Shown piece after piece: positions 58,576-64,000 of a stretch of 64,000 bases of DNA. The position numbers and the translations under genes were made by a program. Source of the stretch: Ochotona curzoniae (Eukaryota; Chordata; Mammalia; Lagomorpha; Ochotonidae); assembly GCF_017591425.1 (NCBI RefSeq), contig NW_024465369.1, positions 28,625,001 to 28,689,000 on the forward strand, written 5' to 3'. The notes below the pieces were generated by a model. It was not told the DNA's origin. It saw nothing but the letters and a program-made list of their open reading frames with translations, and did no database searches. Position 1 is the first letter of the stretch, and each line of letters begins with the position of its first letter.

Positions 58576-59994
58576 CACTTGAAACAAGATGCTAAAATAT
58601 TTCCCACTGCCAAAAAACATTATTATGCATTTTATTCCCTACCTCCTCTTTTTTTTTTTTACTTCATTTTATGATCACATCTGTTCCAGATTTACTATAA
58701 CTTAGCTTTGTTACTGATTCATAGGTCTAAACTCATATCTAAATGCAAATGAAGCTTTAACTGTTGGAATAATGGCTATCCGGTGAACTAACAATAAATT
58801 GAACTCAAGTTAATGCAAAAAAGAAGAAAAGAATCTAAACATTTGCATGCCAGTGAGGGAGTATTGGACTTGTGAGATACACAATCTTCCTGGAATAAAG
58901 TTTAGGCAAATGCATAGTTCAGTGATTGGTGGAATTTCAGAGGTGAGAATATTTAGGGATTAATGTACTACCAGTTATGCTCAGTGGACAGTGGACTGAG
59001 AGGTGCTGACCCAAAGAATTTTGGAATCATTGTCACTAACTTAAGCCAGTTATTAATGGGCTATTTTGCAGAGTCATTAGAGCTTTCAGTGACTGGCTGA
59101 TATTTAGCACTGGAGTTTAATTAGCATACTTTGAGAAGCTTGGGGATGTCACTGCCTTGGTAACTTTTAGAAGCACAGCCACTAGAATACAGACATCACA
59201 CACAGGCTGATTTTCACATGAAAAGTAAGTACTTTACTTCTTAGTTTTTTCCTCTGGTATTCCCTGAGCCAAATTTTTAAGAGATAATAGGACCACAGGA
59301 CTGTACGGATCTTCTGTGAAGGTGCACCCTCCAGCTTCTCTTGCCTATAAACAACTACTGAAATGGCAGAAAAATAGTTCTGTACTGATAAGTAATTATT
59401 AACATGGCAGAAAAATAACTAAAAAGTACCATTTTTAAGTAATTTACTTAAAAATAAACTGACCATGGGAAATTTAGGACTGCTCAGGACCTTGCACATG
59501 TTCCCATTACTCTATTTAAGGCAACTGAACAAAAACTCTTACATCTAATCCAGGCAGGAATGATTCTGGCTTATGCTGGCTTTATTTGGGGGTGTTTCAT
59601 CTGGGGGCATGGCAGTTTTTAATATTATGACAGTTTAAATTTGTAATGTGATCAGGTGTGATTTGTTGGTTTTCATTTGAAAAACAACATTTGTTTTGGT
59701 TGCAAGTGCTGCTTAAGAATCTAGACAACAGTTTTCAGTCTACAATCCAGAATAAAAATGGTATTTTACTCTTTGGGTATATATATTTATACATACTTAA
59801 AATAAGTATCACAAACAACACTTATTTTTAATAGTAAGAAAGCTTGGTAACTTACTAGACTTCCAACAGAGTCTATTACTTTTGTTTTAGCATATGATTA
59901 AGTCTACTTTACAGCACACTAGTCCTGTTTAAAATCATGGCTGTAGGATTGACAGCACTTAAGAAGAAATCTAAATCAAAACTTGCAACTTATA

Positions 59995-60110
59995 AATATG
60001 GAAACTGAAGTGTAATCTAGAGTTGGGTCGTTTGCCCAAGATCACAGAGCTGTGTATAGTAGAGACAGAATTAGAAATAAGCCCATTTTATTCATCTTAC
60101 AGTATAGGAA
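59995..60110 (-). repeat. MIR fragment
   Basis: tggaaactgaagtgtaatct, gtttgcccaagatcacagag and ctgtgtatagtagagacaga match reversed MIR in order. Confidence 0.7.
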
Positions 60111-61119
60111 AAAAAATACATATATATAACATTAGGACAGGGATACATGTGTTCTTAAAAGTTCAAAATGGAGCAGTATTTGGCTTAGAGTATATACCTG
60201 TGACAATGTTCTTGGCACTTGAATAATTGATTTTTTCTAATAGATGACTCATTTGACTTTGGTTAGCAGAAATGAGCTTAGAAATCCAATCAGAGAGTAG
60301 TTTTTTTCTGCTAAACTGCTCTTGTAATTGAATAAAACAATCCCCAGAAGGTTAATTGAAGAACCACTGCCCATCAGGAACACCTACAAGCTATATTTTG
60401 TTAGTCTGGTTAAGGCACATTTCAGACACACTGCTATTTGAAAATCAAATTTAAAATGACAGAAGCACTGCTCTTCCTTAAATGCATGAACAAGTAACAA
60501 ACCCTCTTACAGCTAATGTGTCATCAAAAAAGAGGTTTCTGTGGTAATCTTCTATTGACAGGAATAGTTTGGTCACATTAAACTTGATTTTAATCTTCCT
60601 CTGTTTAAATATATGCCAAAAACAAATGAGAAGATGTGAAGATTAAGCAGAGAATTAGGATGAAAATGCATTTTCTTAGTATTTTTTTTAAAAGTGTGAT
60701 GAATCCATATGTCTTTGTAATTTTAACACTCCACACCCTTACATGCAATGAATCTATGAAGGCATATAGAATATTCTTAAATCTAGTATCTTCCAGTACA
60801 AAATGCCATACCAAGCCTCTATTTTAAATAATCAAACTAACAACAAATAAAATGGAGTCCCTTACAGATAAAGAAGTGCATGCCCAGTACGTACTAGTCA
60901 CTTAAAAATGTGCTTTTGGGAAAGAGTTAATATTAGTGCTACATCTCACATTAATAAGACAAATCATGCTTTTGAGCTAAATAACTTCTAGGTAACAAAG
61001 GGGATACAAAATAAAACACATAGGATCCTCCATGCAAAATAACAACTCACATAGTGTTTTCCCTGACACTTCTTTGTTTTTCTGACATTTCTTTTTGAAA
61101 TTCAAGTCTGCTGTGCAAA

Positions 61120-61235
61120 GGCAGAAAGCCTTTATGCAGAGTTGGAAGCTCACAGGTTCAAACATTGGCTTTGCCACTCTTGTGTAAACTTGAGCCAGTG
61201 ATTTAACTTCTGAGATTCTCCGTAATAATATATCC
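61120..61235 (+). repeat. MIR fragment
   Basis: aggttcaaacattggctttg, ccactcttgtgtaaacttga and gatttaacttctgagattct match the MIR core in order. Confidence 0.75.
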
Positions 61236-61654
61236 AGTCTCCTGGGGGAGAAAAGTACCTGGCTAGTCTCTTGGAAAGAGAGCTGGAGGCAAGGCACAAA
61301 ACACTGGATACAGCACTACATTTTCTGTTAAAGGAAACAAATAGGAATCCAATCTCAGTAAGAAAAATGAGTGATACAATCCTCAAATAACATCTAACCA
61401 GGAAGAACATCCTTTATAATTTATACTGACCATATTTGCCATGAATTGTCCCTTAAAACATAATTTTAACATTAACATAAGTTACGCTGTATCAAGTACA
61501 ATTTCCACATCGATATCAACAGTGTTTTTCATGGTGCTTTAGTTTCCTTCATTCATTAACTACTACAGATACTTTGTTTTCCAATTTTTAAATTAGGCTT
61601 CTAGTTTTTACAGTTCGGTTCCCTAGTAACAGTGAAAAATCTTACCCTTATTAT

Positions 61655-61950
61655 TATTATTACTGAAAAGGCAGACACAAAGATAGAAGCAAAGATAGAC
61701 AGAGACCTTCCATAACTAGTTCATGCCCTCAATGCCTGACAGTAGGGGCTGCAATAGGATATAGCCAGGAGCTAGGACTCATACTGGGTCACCCATGTGG
61801 GCAGAAAACACTCAAGATGCTGTACCACCACCTGCTGCCTCCCAGGATGTACCTAAGCAGGACTCCAACACAGGTGCTTTAGGACAGAAAGTGACCATCC
61901 CAAGCAGCTTGTCAATCATGCTGGCAAATGCCTCAACCTGGCTAGCTTCT
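61655..61950 (-). mobile_element. C-repeat SINE, old
   Basis: gagaccttccataactagtt, gagctaggactcatactggg, cacctgctgcctcccaggat and tgctttaggacagaaagtga fit a reversed older C-repeat. Confidence 0.75.
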
Positions 61951-62240
61951 CCCTTGATGTAAAGATGTATACCAACAAAAAGGTATCTATGTATTTATTC
62001 TTTATAACTGTATCACTTTGTATTATTTCATACACTTGACTATGCCAACATTCTTTCTAAAGAATCATTTCTTTTGGAAACCTCTGAACTGACAGTACCT
62101 CTTTGAGTAAAATTCAAAACTGAGATGAGGAACAAGGAAAAAGGGACACGTTTTATCATTCATGTAAGTAATAGAATGACATTTGTCAAGAAAATATATT
62201 TAACACATTTAAGAATAACACAGTAATCTATATATAACAT

Positions 62241-62563
62241 GGTGGGACCACATGTGATAGCTCAACTGCTTAATCCTTCACTTTCAAGTGCCAGGATCTC
62301 ATATGGGCATTTCATGTCCCAGCTATTCCACTTCCCATCCAGGTTCCTGCTTATGACCTTGAAAAGCAACAGAGGATGGTCCAAAGCCTTGGGACCCCGC
62401 ACCCAAGTGGGAGACCGGAAGAAGTCCCTGGCTTTGGATGAGCTCAGTTCTGGCTATTTTGGCCAACTGGGGACTGAACCAGCAGATGAAAGATCTTTCT
62501 CTCTGTTCCTCCTTCGCTTTGTAAATCCACCCGTCCAATAAAAATAAATAAATCTTTTAAAAC
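62241..62563 (+). mobile_element. C-repeat SINE, moderately young
   Basis: ggatctcatatgggcatttc, cacttcccatccaggttcct, aagccttgggaccccgcacc and a tail aaaaataaataaatctttta. Confidence 0.9.
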
Positions 62564-64000
62564 ATAGGGTGCTATTCTGTTTTATAAAGTTTACAGTTCT
62601 TACAACCAATATTGTGAAATATAAAATATCTGAAATACAAAATGTGAGATTTAATTATTTAAGGTGAGTCTACCACTTCATAAAGCCTATAATCGTTATT
62701 TTCATTCAGATGTTGAAATGATCAATGAAAGTAGTCCTATAGATTTTTTAAGGCACTGGTTTGTTTAATATGCCTAAATATATATACATGTGACTCCTCA
62801 TTTTAAAAGACATAATAGAGATCCTGGAAGTGAAATGAACTTGGCCTGTCCCATATAAGTTCTCAGTTTACACTAATTGTGGAATAAATGAAAGATCCAA
62901 TTTCAAAGTCTGAAAGGTTTTCTATAATTATTAGTTATTATATTACTTTTGATTATGATGCAATGCCTAAGGGGGAAAAAAGGTGGAGAGAAATTGCCAT
63001 TTATTTCTTTCATTCTAAGTTGCTTTTTACTGATGGCATATGTCTCAAGGTAGTCAACTTAAAATTAGATCCTCAATAACATAAACCTAATATTTAATTC
63101 AGCAAATACAAGGAAGAGTTTTGTCTTAACTCTACAAAAACTAGAGACTTCTTTTCTGCTTACATTGTCTTGTCTTGTAGAATTTACAAGAACATGGCTA
63201 ATGCATAGAAAATATTGTAGAGTTGAGTAGCAAAAATCCATTAAAAATAACTGAGTAACAACTATGTAGCTCTAAAGTCATGCCATTATCACACTATATC
63301 TGACAATGATTGGTATAAACATAGAAGAAAGCATAGAAACACACAGGCATGCATATACCTGCATCATATAACACTAACACATCACATTTACTTAACAATA
63401 CTGCAGAATTAATGCATCATTGCAAGTCTGTGAGAGAAACATAACTTTTAAATTAGTTTCAGAAGCAATCTATTCAACAAATTCCCAATAGAGATGTTCC
63501 TGGTTGGTTACCAGTCATAAGCCCTATTTCATTTCAAGAGTAAATTAATACATTTAATTTGCCTGCCCTTTCTTAAGATGATGTTGTGGCTTTTGTTGCA
63601 GCGAGTATAGCATATATACTTCTGGTATTGTTTTAAGATTAGTACATTAAAGGCAGAGAAGATTTTCTGTTTAAGGCTTTAGATCTTCTATTATTTTTGA
63701 TCATTCATCTTTACCAGAAAAAAAGTGTTAGCATGATTCTACAACAATATTATGTCCTAATACATACTGAAGTATAAATGTACATACAATTATAGAACAC
63801 TACATGCTTTAAAATAAACAGAAAATGGAAACTTTCAAGAATTATTTTTTCAATAAACTTCTTCCAGTGTTCTTCCTAGGTGTGCATATTCAACATTGGA
63901 TATGACAGTCACAGTGCAGATTTTTACTCCTCACTTATCTACCACCAAATTCTCCCTTGGGAACTCTAGCAAATGTGTCCCTATTTATTTCTACCTTACA

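Larger units (their letters stand above)
46942..64000 (-). other. Non-coding region upstream of SCN9A coding exon 1 (presumed 5' intron)
   Basis: 17 kb without any recognisable coding exon. It holds ten C-repeat SINEs in both orientations, MIR pieces near 59995-60110 and 61120-61235, and a Tigger-like transposon (53293-53598). No CpG-rich block or obvious promoter is visible, which fits a 5' non-coding exon and promoter lying further upstream, beyond 64000. Between 48200-49800, 51120-53290, 53600-55630 and 62565-64000 I see nothing beyond AT-rich sequence. Confidence 0.6.

Noticed and set aside
46942..64000. Promoter or 5' non-coding exon of SCN9A in the window
   Set aside because: No CpG-rich block or clear first exon is visible, so none is called.

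Overview
The window is mammalian nuclear DNA that carries the 5' two thirds of the coding region of one gene on the minus strand: SCN9A, the alpha subunit of the voltage-gated sodium channel Nav1.7. I found 17 consecutive coding exons plus one mutually exclusive alternative exon (18 exon sequences). They run from the start codon (46891) down to the exon that ends in the domain II-III linker (2357). Joined with either exon 5 copy, they give 3463 nt (1154 codons plus 1 nt) with phases that agree at every junction and no frameshift or stop. The rest of the gene (domains III and IV) lies beyond position 1.

The host is a lagomorph, most likely a pika (Ochotona). About 30 copies of the tRNA-derived lagomorph C-repeat SINE are scattered through the introns. 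The youngest copies carry a GGGCCCGGCGCAGTGGC-type head that I associate with pika rather than rabbit. LINE-1 3' ends also look lagomorph-like. This assignment rests on remembered repeat consensus sequences, not on a search.

Layout, in transcription order from high to low coordinates. 64000-46942 is non-coding sequence upstream of the first coding exon (presumably intron, possibly including unrecognised 5' non-coding exons). 46941-40872 holds coding exons 1-5, the N terminus and S1-S4 of domain I. This stretch includes an AT-AC (U12-type) intron 2 and the neonatal/adult exon 5 pair. 40094-32465 holds exons 6-9, the domain I S5, pore loop and S6. 30687-23208 holds exons 10-12, the domain I-II linker, including the 33-nt 11S/11L alternative donor. 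21779-17748 holds exons 13-15, domain II. 15977-2357 holds exons 16-17, the end of domain II S6 and most of the domain II-III linker, separated by a 13-kb intron.

Everything else is intron: AT-rich sequence with SINEs, LINE-1 pieces, MIR fragments, one Tigger-like DNA transposon, microsatellites and a 158-bp direct duplication. Most SINEs and all recognised L1 pieces lie on the plus strand, antisense to SCN9A. I see no second gene, RNA gene, CRISPR array or prokaryotic feature.
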